Below are positions 23,198-34,182 of a stretch of 64,000 nucleotides of DNA, one piece after another. Both the position numbers and the translations under genes were made by a program. This stretch comes from Scolecobasidium constrictum UM 578 (taxonomy: Eukaryota > Ascomycota > Dothideomycetes > Venturiales > Sympoventuriaceae): assembly GCA_000611715.1 (NCBI GenBank), contig AZYM01000091.1:245861-309860 (forward strand). Reading direction: 5' to 3'. The stretch's first letter is position 1, and the number at the start of each line of letters is the position of its first letter. Under the pieces are notes generated by a model. The model had not been told where the DNA came from and made no database searches. It worked only from the letters and a program-made list of their open reading frames with translations.

Positions 23198-23626
23198 CTA
23201 CAAAACGTAGACGAAGATGAGAACTGAGCTAGCTTGGCAGCTTGAATTATCCTTGTCAGCATCGCCATGTTTCTCATTCGTTCTTATACTGACCTGAAAT
23301 AGTGGAATGATCTGGAGTGGAGCATCTTCCTCTACTTGATGATCCTGACAGATCTCGCAAGACTTTGAGGCCTTGATTTTAGCCCGGACATGCCAACGGA
23401 GGACAGCCCACTTGCTCTCCAACCGAGAGTACTTTAATTGTTTGTGTCTGCAGGAGCCGCAGGTTTCTAATATTATCTTCGGGTTCCGTTCGTTGACACT
23501 GTGCATGATCTGGATGAAGCCCATCTCATCCGGACGTAATTGATAGAGGACGGGACAGGGAAGCGGATACACTCCACCGTAGTTCATGCAACACGAAGGA
23601 CAATGTTTTTCAGCAGCCGTGCACAT
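23198..23626 (-). CDS. Small Cys-rich protein, function unknown
   Basis: An open frame of up to 142 residues starting MCTAAEKHCPSCCMN. It has three Cys-x2-Cys-type pairs (CPSCC near residue 9, CGSCRHK near 57, CEICQDH near 92), which suggests zinc binding. A good donor (GTCAGT in the minus sense) after PLFQ near 23294 suggests that the last part may be intron or read-through. No domain is recognised. It is called as a gene because the Cys pairs are regularly spaced and the N-terminal part looks folded; confidence is modest. Confidence 0.42.
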   Translation of the reverse strand: MCTAAEKHCPSCCMNYGGVYPLPCPVLYQLRPDEMGFIQIMHSVNERNPKIILETCGSCRHKQLKYSRLESKWAVLRWHVRAKIKASKSCEICQDHQVEEDAPLQIIPLFQVSIRTNEKHGDADKDNSSCQASSVLIFVYVL

Positions 23627-24512
23627 AGTATATATCTTAAAATATGAGCCGAGGTGTTCTAGGATAAAGATCTGTCACAAGATATGCTTGAGGTTGAGGA
23701 TGTAAGAGACGAAAGGGCTTCCACCCTTCTTAAAAACGTAAGTCACGTGCCTTTCGCGCCCCGCACAAGTGTCCGATGTCGGATGTCGCTGCCATGAGTG
23801 GTTTGACACACTCGCTCCCCTTCTCTCCACTGACCTTCCTCCTCAGACTGTTCTATGTTATCTAGATCTGCGCTACAATCGACTGTCGTCCTTTGTTACG
23901 ATAATAGAGGGTAGTGTAGCCAACATCGCCATGATAATCTGCTAGAGCACGATATGATTTGGGTACGTCATGCGGAACTCCTTGTGCCAGTACCTGACTG
24001 GCTCGGTCCATGATGTTCTACGGAGTATTATGGTGATGATGGCGCTGAGGAGGTGGAGAAGGCAAGGGAGGGGACAAACGGGGCGAGCGTGGAAATTCAG
24101 TGGGCATGCGCCTGACCCTGACAGAGGACCGATTTCTGGTCCATGGTTGTTTTCAGATAGCGAAGCGCTTGTGATTTTAGTCGAGCTGTCAAGTTCAAAA
24201 TTCGAGGAATTGTGATCCTAGAATCCAGAACAAATACTGTAAGATCATCACCAGCAGAGGTTCGTGACTGTATGGTCAAGGATAGTGACGCCATCAATTA
24301 GCGCTATGGTGTCTCAGTCCGCACCCAGGCCTGCAGCCTTATCCGCTCGTCCACGGTGTCTATCCCACATAGGCTCAGGGCAAACGTGTAAGCAATGGTA
24401 ACCGACAACGCTTTCGCTCAACACATAGAACTTTGCACACATTTAGATAACAACACTTATTCCTTTGGAAGCGATCAAGCGCTTCAGAGCATCGTAAATC
24501 TGTTTACCAACC
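23627..24512. other. Intergenic region, nothing recognised
   Basis: Nearly 900 bp with only short unrelated open stretches on both strands. No repeat, RNA gene or transposon motif seen. Confidence 0.4.
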
Positions 24513-25411
24513 ATGTTCCTAAGGTGCTATTCCGATACAAGCGCCGGCAAACTGATCTCTAGTCGAGGACGATGCCGCCGAAGACTGACACGAGAAGAAC
24601 TACAGCTGCAGTTCAACGAACATAGGGATAAGTCGAATCGAATCTGCACATACTTGGTCTCACTAAGTACCAATATCACGCGCATGTTACATATAGCTCT
24701 CGCAAAGCTCTTCGACAAAGAAACCCCCGAGACGATAGTCATAACCTTCATCAAGCCTTCGCAAGCCAACGAACCTCAGTATCATTCTGCACGAATTCTT
24801 GCCGAAGAATTTCGCTTCGAAGACTCCCACTTGTTCTCCACAGAGTACCTCGCTGAAGGAGAAATCAACTCCAGTGCCGTGCAGCATTCCATTACATTGC
24901 GGACGCTCATTGATCGCGAATTATTTTCAAGTTGGAATGCACTTGACAAAAATATGACAAATTCGGACGACCTGCATCGTTACATCGGGAATATGTTGTT
25001 CAGTAGCCACATGAACCCGTACGAGATCGGACTTGCTCTTGGTTCCATATCAAGAACATTTGGAGCCAGAGCCCCAACGACACAAATCGCCAGAGCAATT
25101 TTGCACGAGATCGCAAAGCCATATTTTCACGAGGATTGGGGATTTTTTATACAGGGCCACAATCTGGCTAAGGGTGCACTTCCAGACGTGGAAGATCTAC
25201 TCGCTGCGCATGAAGGGATAGACACTGCGGTGATCGACTGGTGGCTTTGTGATCAGGACTTTGTATGGTTGATCAAGAACCACAATAGCTGGTGCAGAGC
25301 GTGCTCGACTGGATTTGGCTGAACTGCACTCAGAGGACGATCGAGGTGCCAAGCAGATAGCTCTCGAACGAATCATCGAATGTGCTGCCGTCGAATGTGG
25401 TCTATGAGTAA
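24513..25411 (+). pseudogene. DUF7587-like fungal protein, frameshifted near the end
   Basis: The frame from 24513 (MFLRCYSDTSAGK) runs 269 codons. The opening FLRCYSDTSAG and the following block (ICTYLVSLSTNITRMLHIA, then SARILAEEFRFEDSHLFSTEYLAEGEI) resemble the family annotated DUF7587 in ascomycetes, whose function is unknown. The frame closes at 25322, but one phase over the reading continues as AERARLDLAELHSEDDRG and ends at a stop near 25409. The most natural reading is a one-base change near 25290. An alternative is a truncated but working protein. The upstream limit is uncertain; an additional 5' exon may exist. Confidence 0.5.
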
Positions 25412-25910
25412 GTCACTTTGCTGCTAATTGAACTGCAAAACAGGTGCTTTCATGCCAAATCTTCATGACAGCAGCGCTCATCTATTTTTTCCTCGACTCT
25501 GATCAATTCTCTTTTCTACAACACATTTGGATCTTCTACCGTGTTCTCACGCGTCAGGCACGTGTCTCAGATGCAATGACGTTGGCAGCACGAAATCACG
25601 TGGCCCTTCTGAGGCCCCAATGCTGACTAGGCGTCTTTGACACACTAATCGTTGCCATCGACCCAATACCCTGCATCCCTACGTTAAAGGCCAGAGCTGT
25701 AGCTTTCGATGGTCAAGTAACTCATGCTCAGTCGTATAACAAGACTATGGCTAAGCCACGTCCATGAGTCATCGTGTGCCACGTATTTGCTAGCCGCAAC
25801 TCCCGACGTCACGGTGATAGCATATTGAGAAATGATGCTCTACATCCAGTCTTTAATTTCCAGTCTATCTATCTATTGTCCAAGAGTACTCTTCTTAGTA
25901 CAATACTGTC
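25412..25910. other. Intergenic region
   Basis: About 500 bp between the DUF7587-like gene and the BTB gene. No supported gene. A pyrimidine-rich stretch at 25855-25905 (ctatctatctattgtcc) probably belongs to the BTB gene leader. Confidence 0.45.
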
Positions 25911-27493
25911 ATGGCGAAAAAGCACTCGAAAAAGGGTAAGAAGGTTCTCTGGCCTCTTAGCGATGGCGAAGACATGCCCAATGAAACAAGTGCTGTTACA
26001 TCTCCCATCGAAGACATTCGGCCTACGATTTCGTAAACTTCTACCGCTGGCTCAAGTTTTTCCGGTTTTACTAACTTTCCGTTCGCTAGCCCCTACACAC
26101 GTTCAGCTCTCACTTTTCAGATTGGCCAAAGCTGCGTAGCGTATTCCGTCCCACATGTATACGCTCAACAGTCTCCACAGTGGATATTCCCACCGAACCT
26201 ATACGACCAATACAACCAATACAACCCACAAACGGTCAACCTTCACAATGTAGATGAGGATATAGGGCATACGCTCGTGCATTATCTATACACTGGTACC
26301 TACCAAACACTAAAGCTAGAAGACATTTCAGACGTTTCTGAGAGTGCAACGGAATATAAAAGAGCTTGCTTAGTCTATTGTACTGCAAGATCGTATGGAC
26401 TTGACAGTCTTGCAGACCATGCAGTACAGAACATGGAGCTTTTCGAGAAGAGGCTATCTCTTTTTCAGATTTTGGATACGGCAAGAGATGTATATTCCAA
26501 GCTTCCGGAAGACGAGGTCTGGTTTCTGGATTACCTCAAGATGAAGATGGAGACAGCATTTGAGGCGGATGAGACCATATTCACCCAAGAGCAATTCTTG
26601 AACCATATCAGCGAACCTGCTTCGTTCAACAGGGCAGCTGTGAAGATCACAGTGGGGATACTCACGGGCAAGATCACAAGCAAAGCCGAGAAGGAAGGTA
26701 AGTGGGGGGTAGGCATCATCAAGAATCGAGCTCACTGTGAGGTACTAGTCGCTGGCGAATTCGCCTCGGTAGAGAACCCAGAGGAATGTGCGTTTCCACT
26801 TCACAATCCAGAAGACGCCCTCGATGACCTTTCCCCCACCCTCACCAAGAAGAGCCCACCGAAGAATGCGATCTTCCTCCCCAACGCCCAGAAGACGCCT
26901 TTGAACACGTCTCTCCTCCCCCTCCTCCCCTAGAAGAGCCTGATCTGAAAAATTCGGGGAGTGATGACGGTTGGGGCCACGTTTCATCTCTGAAGGAGGG
27001 AAAGAAGGAGAAAAAGATAGCCATTGTTGAGGAGGCCAAAACTCTTCCTCAGGCTGATGATGAGGATGAGTTCGCCTGGGCGTCAACAAAGAAGAAGAAG
27101 GGAAAGAAAGGAAAGAAAACTATCCCAAAGGATGTCGAGCCTGCTACTCACGCCGATGCCGAGGTCGATTGGAGCATGTGGGGGGGTTGGGGGGCAGCGA
27201 TAAAGATGAAGGAGGAAGAGGAAAAGAGCTGCGTACAAGCACCACCTGCTCTGACAGAGGAGTCTTCAGTCTCCGAAACGCCAGAAGAGCCTAAACTCAC
27301 GTCTTCCGAACCGTCTGGGCTCGTTGTGGTGCCGCCACTACGCCCTGACGTTGAGCAGACTAACATTTGCTCTTTCCAGACTCAACACATACTCAATGGG
27401 GACGGTTGGCAAAGCTGCAAGGAGTGCTGTACTGTGATACGTCAAAAGTCAATTCAGCTTCTGAATGCAGGGAATATGGACAGGGATGCATGA
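25911..27493 (+). CDS. BTB/POZ-domain protein with Lys/Glu-rich tail
   Basis: BTB domains mediate dimerisation and cullin-3 binding. Exon 1 starts at 25911 (MAKKHSKKGKKVLWPL). The intron at 26033-26089 has a TACTAAC branch site and CTAG end. Exon 2 begins SPYTRSALTFQIGQSCVAYS, the fungal BTB start, and continues through VYAQQSPQWIF and HTLVHYLYTGTYQTL to a BACK-like helical stretch (ACLVYCTARSYGLDSLA). An intron of 51 nt at about 26709-26759 follows. The tail is low complexity: near-repeats of PEECAFPLHNPED / EECDLPPQRPEDA, an acidic DDDEDEFAWAS, a KKKKGKKGKK tract, and a final GDGWQSCKECC Cys pair. A phase change near 26826 in the repeats needs a one-base indel or an extra short intron, so the tail is less certain than the BTB part. 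Confidence 0.75.
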
Positions 27494-28079
27494 GCTGGGT
27501 AAAACCAGGGAGCAACATGTAACATGTAACGAAACCATAGTTAACTGAATTTTCATATCGAAGTTTTGCTAAGCTGTAACAGTTTTGTCCTCGGTTTGGA
27601 TTTGCATCTAGAGGCGGGATCAGGAGATAAGCTACCTTTTACACCATTTGCCTTAACGCTTTTTGGACTTAGTGTTTGAGGTCTTGCTGATCAGTTCCGT
27701 TGCCGGCATGTACCAGCAAATGCGGGTTGTAATGGGCGGGTTCAAGCATGCAGCTTGTCTCAATGATAGAATAAGGCATGATCGATGAGCTATGTCATTT
27801 CCGCTCTCCTAATTTATGGATGCACGACATTCTGGATCTGTCTTCGATGTGGGCTACACAGAACGGAACAGTACCACATATCAATCTCGTGCCGAGTTCG
27901 TTCATCTGGGCAAGTCTTCTCGGAAAGATACATGGTAGTGACTTATTTCTCTACGATTGACATGTCAGTGCTTCCCCTCTCCAATTTCAGATCTTATCCA
28001 GAAATGAATCAAAGAGACAAAGAGGACGGCGAACTGTAAGCCAGTCTCATGTAGGATCAGGTCGCATTTTATTAGGACA
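27494..28079. other. Intergenic region, convergent 3' ends
   Basis: Lies between the 3' ends of a rightward and a leftward gene. Only short open stretches; nothing recognised. Confidence 0.45.
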
Positions 28080-31000
28080 TCAAGGACCGTCGAATACCAA
28101 AAGGCTCCGGATACTCGTTCTTCCGAATCCACGTTGACGCAAGAGTGCACGGCCACAGTGAAGTGGGAACTCAGCCACAACCAAAACACTGATGTCGTCT
28201 ACCCGGATACCTGTTTTGATCAAGAGCTGTAATATGGCACAAAGCGTTTCTCCCGTCGACAGTACATCTTCTACTACCACCACACGTCCACTGTTGGTGC
28301 CAGCATCCTGCTCTAACTCCAACCACTCCTCAGAATTATTTGACCCTTTGGAAGATATGTGCGACCGCGGCTTAGCGACTGCAAAAGTCGGTGGAGGAAG
28401 TTTCCCAGCTTTGCGAATCAACCTAAGAGGAAGGTCGACACGTGCTGCCAATGCCGCCGCAAAGATATAACCGCCGGCCTCGCAAGACGCTATTGCACGT
28501 ATGTTGGTCCAGTCACCTGCAAGAAGAGTTTGCAACAGAGTTGTGCAGAGAGTAAGACCATGTGGCCGCTGCGAAATGCCAAGAATGTGACGGAAGGGGA
28601 TGCCGCGGTCTGGAAAGTTAGGCACCTCATGTACCAAGTCGGCGAGTTGTTGGATAGCTGGGTCCATTAAGGGGAGCATATAGCGTTCCGCGAAACTTGC
28701 TATTGCGCCCTGGCCGCTTTCATCGTTGTTGAAGGTGAAAGTGGGGCGATAGTCAAAGGACGCTGTCGTCGACGACGCCGTTTTGCCGTCTCTTTCCTTG
28801 CAGCCGTTACTACTCCAAGCCCGGAGACCACCGCGAGCTCGTCGTACATTCTCGCTAGCTTGAACGTGAATATCGAGCAACACTCTTCCCGGCACCAAAT
28901 GTGACAAGGCTGTGACTGGTGCTTCGTCCCTCATGCCGGTAACAAGCAAGACATCCACATCTCCAGCACGTTCGACCACACCCAAGAAGTTTTCCTTCCG
29001 CAGATGCGGGCGTTTCCGCATCTGGTCTTGAAAAAATGCCGTCAGCTCTGGCCGATGTTGCTCTTTGTAGGCGCGATCCGAAAGCAGACGACTGAGGTCA
29101 GCGTTGGTGGCGGATGCATATTGCTGCTTCGTGCTGTCGCTTATGCTAACTGCTCGTGACGTGTAGCGGGCGTGCTGGCTTTCCGAAAAGATCTTGCTCC
29201 ATGCGTCAGCACAATAGTCCTTACCAGCACAGCTCTCTCCCGTGACGAGGATGATGATCCGTGGAGATAGTATCCTTGGAAGTGGGCAGACATAGGCCAG
29301 TACGTTGAAGGGATCGGCAGCTCGTTTGATGCGAGCCAGGCGCGGGCGATTTGGACCGAAAGCTTTCATTGCAAGCATAGCGTCCCTCGGATCAGGTCCC
29401 AAATCAGCACCATACACGCCGCAACTAAAGGGCATCAGGTCGTTGACGACCTCGTATACCCAGCGCACAGTCGAAAACTCCGCTTCGGTCCCACATTGTT
29501 CGCGGTGCCAAACGCCCGTGACTATACAAGCGAACTGCCAGTCTCGACAGCCGAAAGCTGTGTCATCCTCTGCGGTCTTGCACATTGCTCCACCACCTTG
29601 CTCTAAGTGGAGGTAGGATAATGGTGTAGGGCGATGCTTGAGAGCCGCCACCAGGCGGTCCGCAATATTGAGCTTTCCAATCTCCGTCAAAAACAGACAA
29701 CGCTTAAAGGAGTCTGTCTTGCCCTTGCTGTTTCCCCCATGCATATCAGACATGTACATCTCGGTTTCGAATATCTCGATGCCATTCACGATCTTCTCGT
29801 CGGTTCCTGGTCCGAAATCTCTGTTGAAGTCCGTGGTCACGGAGGTCAACGAGTCGATTCCGGTGGATGAGATCTCAAGTAAAGTCACGCCAAGATGTAA
29901 CTCATTTCCTTTCCAGTACAGGTATGCGTCGGCAGAGCAGTTCAAGGGAAGCCGGTCCGTAGCAACTACATCGAAGGAGCTAAGCTGACGTCGCGCATCC
30001 ATGTCGTTGCTCAAAGGTAGAGTCCAAGTTCGAAGGGAGTAAGTAGGCGCCGGGATTGTTGTGAACGTTACGCTGACCACGATACCAAAGTTTGTGCCGG
30101 CACCTTTGATCGCCCATAATAACTCGGAGTCGTTCTCCGGACGAACAGCATCCACAGGCGTGTGTTCCCTCGGCACATTGCCAACACAGAGGACATCTCC
30201 TGATTTCACACTCACTACGATAGCGCCGACGATCGCGTCACATGCGAGTCCATACAACCTAGAAAGGTGCCCGATGCCGCCTTGCAGCCACAACCCTGCA
30301 CCTATGCCTGGGCGAGCCCCAAGAGGCACGGTCACACCCTTCTCCATGGTCGCGCGAATGATTTCACCCACCTTGCAGCCAGCTTCCACGACGACAAGGG
30401 GATTCGAATGGGCTGTAGCATCCCCACTACCATCGGTTCTTAGGACGTGTATCTGGTCGAAAGAGCTTATGTCAACAGAGACGACGTTCGGCAGAACACA
30501 GTGGCCGCTATGGCTTCCACCAAGAACAGCCAGGCTCAGCCTATGATTCATTGCCCACCGAACACAGTGCTGGATGTGCCCAATCTGTGTCGGTCTAACG
30601 ATCGCCGCGGGGTGTCGGCGTCGAGCTTCCCAATTTTTGAGCATCCTGTCTGCGCTTGCCACTGGGACGTGCGTGATCAGCTCTGGCAATGCGACGGCAT
30701 TTTTGTTGAAAGCTAGCATGATATTCGGCGCAGTGAAACAAAGCATCGTGCTTTCTTCGTCGTGATGTGCCAGAGTGCGACATGCCGCACGCCATGCTTT
30801 TCGGATAGTGGCGTCTTCGTGCACATCTTCCATGACAAAACCTGCAATATAAGGACTGAGGTCATCAAGAACTCCATCCTCGTTGGGCACATGAGCTATG
30901 CCTGCAGGGAATAAAGCAGCGTGATGGCAGACCAAGCCGTCAAGGGGGAGGCGCTTGTCACGATGGAAAACAACGACCATTCCACCATCCACCTGCTTGT

Positions 31001-31529
31001 CTAGCAACTCCAACGCGCGCTCGAGGATTCTCCGCTTGGGTTTCATGCCGTACATGCTATGGCAGAATAGGACGATGTCGTACGATCCATCTCGTTCTTC
31101 GTCACTTTGTGGCCCAAATGGGACCGTATGGATGACAGGAGGTGTTGCTAGGCTAGGTAGCGGCGATGCTCTATCGGAAGTGGAGCAGAGCCATTCTTGC
31201 AGTCGCGTGGCAACCGTGACATTGCACTCAAACGCTGCGTACCTCGTGATTCTACGCCTTTGAAATTCTGGAAGGCATCCAAGAACACTCTCCGAGCCGG
31301 GGCCGACTTCTAGCACCGAAACATTGTTTCGGGAGACAGGAAGGCATCCGAAAAGTCGAGAAAGTTCAGGAATCACAAAGTCTTGATATGTCTTCGACTC
31401 TGAGCGTCGAAGAAGGCTCGAACCGTCACTATTTTGTGCATCGGACAAAGGCTGCTTTGGAGACGGTTCCATGTCCATGGACCTTAGGGTGAGTTTCAGG
31501 GCCTTTTGAAGAGCTTCCAGTGTTGCCAT
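28080..31529 (-). CDS. Fusion protein: methyltransferase / FAD-linked oxidase / phosphomevalonate-kinase-like / APRT-like
   Basis: A single uninterrupted frame; start at 31529 (MATLEALQKAL) in a good context, giving 1149 residues (an upstream in-frame Met would add 41). Residues about 60-290: SAM-methyltransferase fold (VLEVGPGSES, YDIVLFCHSMYGM). About 305-745: berberine-bridge-type FAD oxidase, with the His of GGSHSGH at the covalent flavin position, GGIGHLSRLYGLACD, and DPFNVLAY at the end. About 757-945: a P-loop domain like animal-type phosphomevalonate kinase (VTGESCAGKD, then DLSRLLSDRAYKEQHR). About 950-1149: adenine-phosphoribosyltransferase-like (VPNFPDRGIPFRHI, EAGGYIFAAALA, PRPP loop VVVVEDVLSTGETL). 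All four look intact. It diverges from GTP cyclohydrolase I across 343 bp. A biosynthetic role on a purine- or pterin-like substrate is inference. Confidence 0.88.
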   Translation of the reverse strand: MATLEALQKALKLTLRSMDMEPSPKQPLSDAQNSDGSSLLRRSESKTYQDFVIPELSRLFGCLPVSRNNVSVLEVGPGSESVLGCLPEFQRRRITRYAAFECNVTVATRLQEWLCSTSDRASPLPSLATPPVIHTVPFGPQSDEERDGSYDIVLFCHSMYGMKPKRRILERALELLDKQVDGGMVVVFHRDKRLPLDGLVCHHAALFPAGIAHVPNEDGVLDDLSPYIAGFVMEDVHEDATIRKAWRAACRTLAHHDEESTMLCFTAPNIMLAFNKNAVALPELITHVPVASADRMLKNWEARRRHPAAIVRPTQIGHIQHCVRWAMNHRLSLAVLGGSHSGHCVLPNVVSVDISSFDQIHVLRTDGSGDATAHSNPLVVVEAGCKVGEIIRATMEKGVTVPLGARPGIGAGLWLQGGIGHLSRLYGLACDAIVGAIVVSVKSGDVLCVGNVPREHTPVDAVRPENDSELLWAIKGAGTNFGIVVSVTFTTIPAPTYSLRTWTLPLSNDMDARRQLSSFDVVATDRLPLNCSADAYLYWKGNELHLGVTLLEISSTGIDSLTSVTTDFNRDFGPGTDEKIVNGIEIFETEMYMSDMHGGNSKGKTDSFKRCLFLTEIGKLNIADRLVAALKHRPTPLSYLHLEQGGGAMCKTAEDDTAFGCRDWQFACIVTGVWHREQCGTEAEFSTVRWVYEVVNDLMPFSCGVYGADLGPDPRDAMLAMKAFGPNRPRLARIKRAADPFNVLAYVCPLPRILSPRIIILVTGESCAGKDYCADAWSKIFSESQHARYTSRAVSISDSTKQQYASATNADLSRLLSDRAYKEQHRPELTAFFQDQMRKRPHLRKENFLGVVERAGDVDVLLVTGMRDEAPVTALSHLVPGRVLLDIHVQASENVRRARGGLRAWSSNGCKERDGKTASSTTASFDYRPTFTFNNDESGQGAIASFAERYMLPLMDPAIQQLADLVHEVPNFPDRGIPFRHILGISQRPHGLTLCTTLLQTLLAGDWTNIRAIASCEAGGYIFAAALAARVDLPLRLIRKAGKLPPPTFAVAKPRSHISSKGSNNSEEWLELEQDAGTNSGRVVVVEDVLSTGETLCAILQLLIKTGIRVDDISVLVVAEFPLHCGRALLRQRGFGRTSIRSLLVFDGP

Positions 31530-31872
31530 CTTAATTTGGCCGTTGGAGTACTTGAAGAAATGACGGCAGTGGTAAGTACGGCTCGTGGAAACAAATGAGC
31601 TGTGATGAGTCGGATATGCCGGGTCTGGGGGAGACTTCAAAGATGTAGGCACTGATCCCAGAGGTGCATTGCGGGGTCCTCAGGCAGAAGGGCATATGTA
31701 CATGACCAGATAGAGACACATCCCAACATGGAGACAATCTGCACTCTGTTCTTGACTGGTCAAGCCAGCTGCGTGGGCCAGGTGTGTTCAGACGATATGC
31801 AACCTAATCCATAATGCTTCCACTACGACTATTGTCGCCTGCTTCTCAACCTTTGCAGCAAACTCCAGAACA
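31530..31872. promoter_or_regulatory. Shared divergent promoter
   Basis: 343 bp separate the start codons of the fusion gene (leftward) and GTP cyclohydrolase I (rightward). This arrangement allows co-regulation. No specific operator was identified. Confidence 0.55.
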
Positions 31873-32837
31873 ATGCCCACTATTATCCAAGAAGGCATGC
31901 CCAAAACCGAAGGAGCACACCCTTCGAGTGGCAAATCCGAACAAGGCCTTCCAGCGGCATCCCGTGTGACGAGCTCCACCAACAATACGGAAGACGAGAA
32001 GCGTCACATAATGCTCGGCGACGAAGATCCAGGAGGACATTGCGAGAGTGCTCCAATGATTATACCATCAGTTACCTTCGTCCTATCGAGCCCTTCGAGA
32101 CACACACCCGAGTCTCATGTCTTGTGCCAGGCTGGTGAGTGCCTCCTGAGTTGCAAGAGAAAGCTAACAAACAAAAGACTGGCCGACACGGCAGAAGCCT
32201 GAAGCACCGAAGGGCCAAGAGAGCGAAGTACTTGAGGAACTACAAGGTGCAATAAGAACGATTATAAAATGCGTGGGCGAAGATCCTGACCGAGAGGGCC
32301 TACGCGATACACCAAAGCGTTACGCAGACGCCATGGTCTTCTTCACAAGTGGCTACAGAGACGACCTAAACGCTATCGTGAACGGCGCTGTATTCGAAGC
32401 AAGTCACAAGGGGATGGTGGTCACCAGAGACATCGAGTTTTCGTCTCTCTGTGAACACCATCTCGTGCCGTTCTGTGGAAGAGTACGTCCGCATTGAGTA
32501 CTCCTAGTGTATCACCTTCAGCTAACTCTGCCAGAGTCATGTCGGGTACTTGCCTAACGGCTACGTGATCGGTCTGTCGAAAATCGCCAGGATCATCGAA
32601 AGCTATGCACGACGATTCCAAATCCAGGAACGGCTCACCGAAGAAGTGGCCCACGCACTTGAAGAAATCATCAAGCCACGCGGAGTTGCTGTGGTGCTTG
32701 AGTCGAGCCATCTCTGCATGGGGATACGTGGGGTGCAGAAGCCGAGCGCATCCACTACTACAACCTGTATGCTCGGCGACATGCAGTCAAATCCTGACCT
32801 GAAGCAGGAGTTTCTAGCTCACATCGGTCGAAAATAA
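31873..32837 (+). CDS. GTP cyclohydrolase I
   Basis: Converts GTP to 7,8-dihydroneopterin triphosphate, the entry step to folate, pterins and 7-deazapurines. Exons 31873-32134, 32178-32482 and 32535-32837 join to 289 residues. A 90-residue poorly conserved N-terminal arm precedes the fold. The catalytic domain has EDPDREGLRDTPKR, the zinc motif CEHHLVPFCGR, GYLPNGYVIGLSKIARI, VVLESSHLCMGIRGV (second zinc Cys) and a normal C terminus. All zinc and catalytic positions that I can identify are kept. Its divergent pairing with a protein carrying an APRT-like domain suggests a specialised rather than housekeeping copy; whether another copy exists in the genome cannot be seen here. No frame breaks. 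Confidence 0.95.
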
Positions 32838-33783
32838 GGTTTTGCACCTGTCTTGACCGAGATCCCAGTTCGTTGTTCACATCAGTCTAGGACCACCAGA
32901 CTTGGATGACACGGCCTTCAAAATCTAGAATGCAATAGCTTCAACGAATTGCCTTTGTGGTATCTTGCAATCAGCTAGTTTGTGTAACCACACCGGCTTC
33001 CTTTGTCCAATAGACTCGAGACACGCAATTGTAGCTTAGCCGGACGACTGTCACAGATGTAAAAACCAGCCAGGTTGTTGTTGCATGAGGCTTGGTCCTG
33101 CGGCATCGGATATGATTCCGAATTCAGCTCCCAAAAGGAACGCTCGACGCACAGCATTGTGATGCTGTTATCCAGTCGCTCTATTCAAAAGCTCAATGCA
33201 ACTGCAGCACGTCATGCGCTCAAACGGTAGGATCAGGCTCGTATCAACCCTTCTCCAGCACGTGGGACCCCAACGCGCCGTCGATTTGAACCTTCGAAAT
33301 GCTTGACTACACGTATGGAAACGTCATCTGACTCAAGAAGAGAGAGAAGATAGACAACGCCAGCAGAAGAGGCCATCAAGCATTGCCACATGCTGGATGT
33401 TTTGACCACCCAGTAGTTGTACTTCGTTACAACAAGGTTGGAGCAACGGTAACAGTCTTTGTTGTAAGTACTTGCGGTGATCCCCACCATTGTTCTGGCT
33501 AAGAAGCGTCCTGATCACCTCCCTGGGTAACACACTCTTGGCTATCAAATACGCCGCCAATCCGCTACTCCGACGACAGTCTTTGCCGGTTGGTCCAAGC
33601 CCTCCTCACCCAGATCATGGGTATCTACTGCATGTCGACAGCGAGCCATTATACAAACTCAGTTACATATACCTTCAAAAATCTATAACACTCAGCATTA
33701 GAACCTTCAAACGATTTGGGAACGAAAGCTGGACAAGCACTCACGCAACACTTTGTCGCATTGCCTCAAGAAAACCGTCTACT
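32838..33783. other. Intergenic region
   Basis: Nearly 950 bp between GTP cyclohydrolase I and the next small gene. Short open stretches on both strands show no similarity to known families. Confidence 0.4.
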
Positions 33784-34182
33784 ATGGCAATCTCGGAGCC
33801 ATCCTCAAAAGGACACTTCTTGCGTCAAGATTATGGCTCCAGTTGCGACGTAGAAGCAGCCTGGCCAAGGCCGTCAAGATCACTAAGCGCGTTCTACAGC
33901 ACGACAATGCACACGCCTTCAGCAGCGCAGGACATGCCTCATGGCAAATCCAAACTCACTCGAAACGACTACACAGGTCGTCTCTATGGCACCTTCACGG
34001 CCAACTTCTATAAACAACCACGGTGGTCGCCCAAAGGTCGTGATCTGTCGCCACTTGCCGAAGATGCACTGCCTGTAGTTTTCCTGGTTCTTGGGTTCTG
34101 CGCCACGGCGGGAGTCCTTGTTATCATCATCTTCTCAATTTACACTGGAGCGCAAGCATTTTGTGAGTGGGTGTCGCGGTGA
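33784..34182 (+). CDS. Small single-pass membrane protein, unknown
   Basis: Start chosen at 33784 (MAISEPSSKGHFLRQ), giving 132 residues; the frame is open further upstream but that part looks non-coding. The N-terminal 90 residues are polar. One clear transmembrane segment (VVFLVLGFCATAGVLVIIIF) lies at about residues 100-120, followed by a short tail ending CEWVSR. There is no signal peptide, so a C-terminally anchored topology is likely. Not recognised as any family. Confidence 0.5.
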   Translation: MAISEPSSKGHFLRQDYGSSCDVEAAWPRPSRSLSAFYSTTMHTPSAAQDMPHGKSKLTRNDYTGRLYGTFTANFYKQPRWSPKGRDLSPLAEDALPVVFLVLGFCATAGVLVIIIFSIYTGAQAFCEWVSR

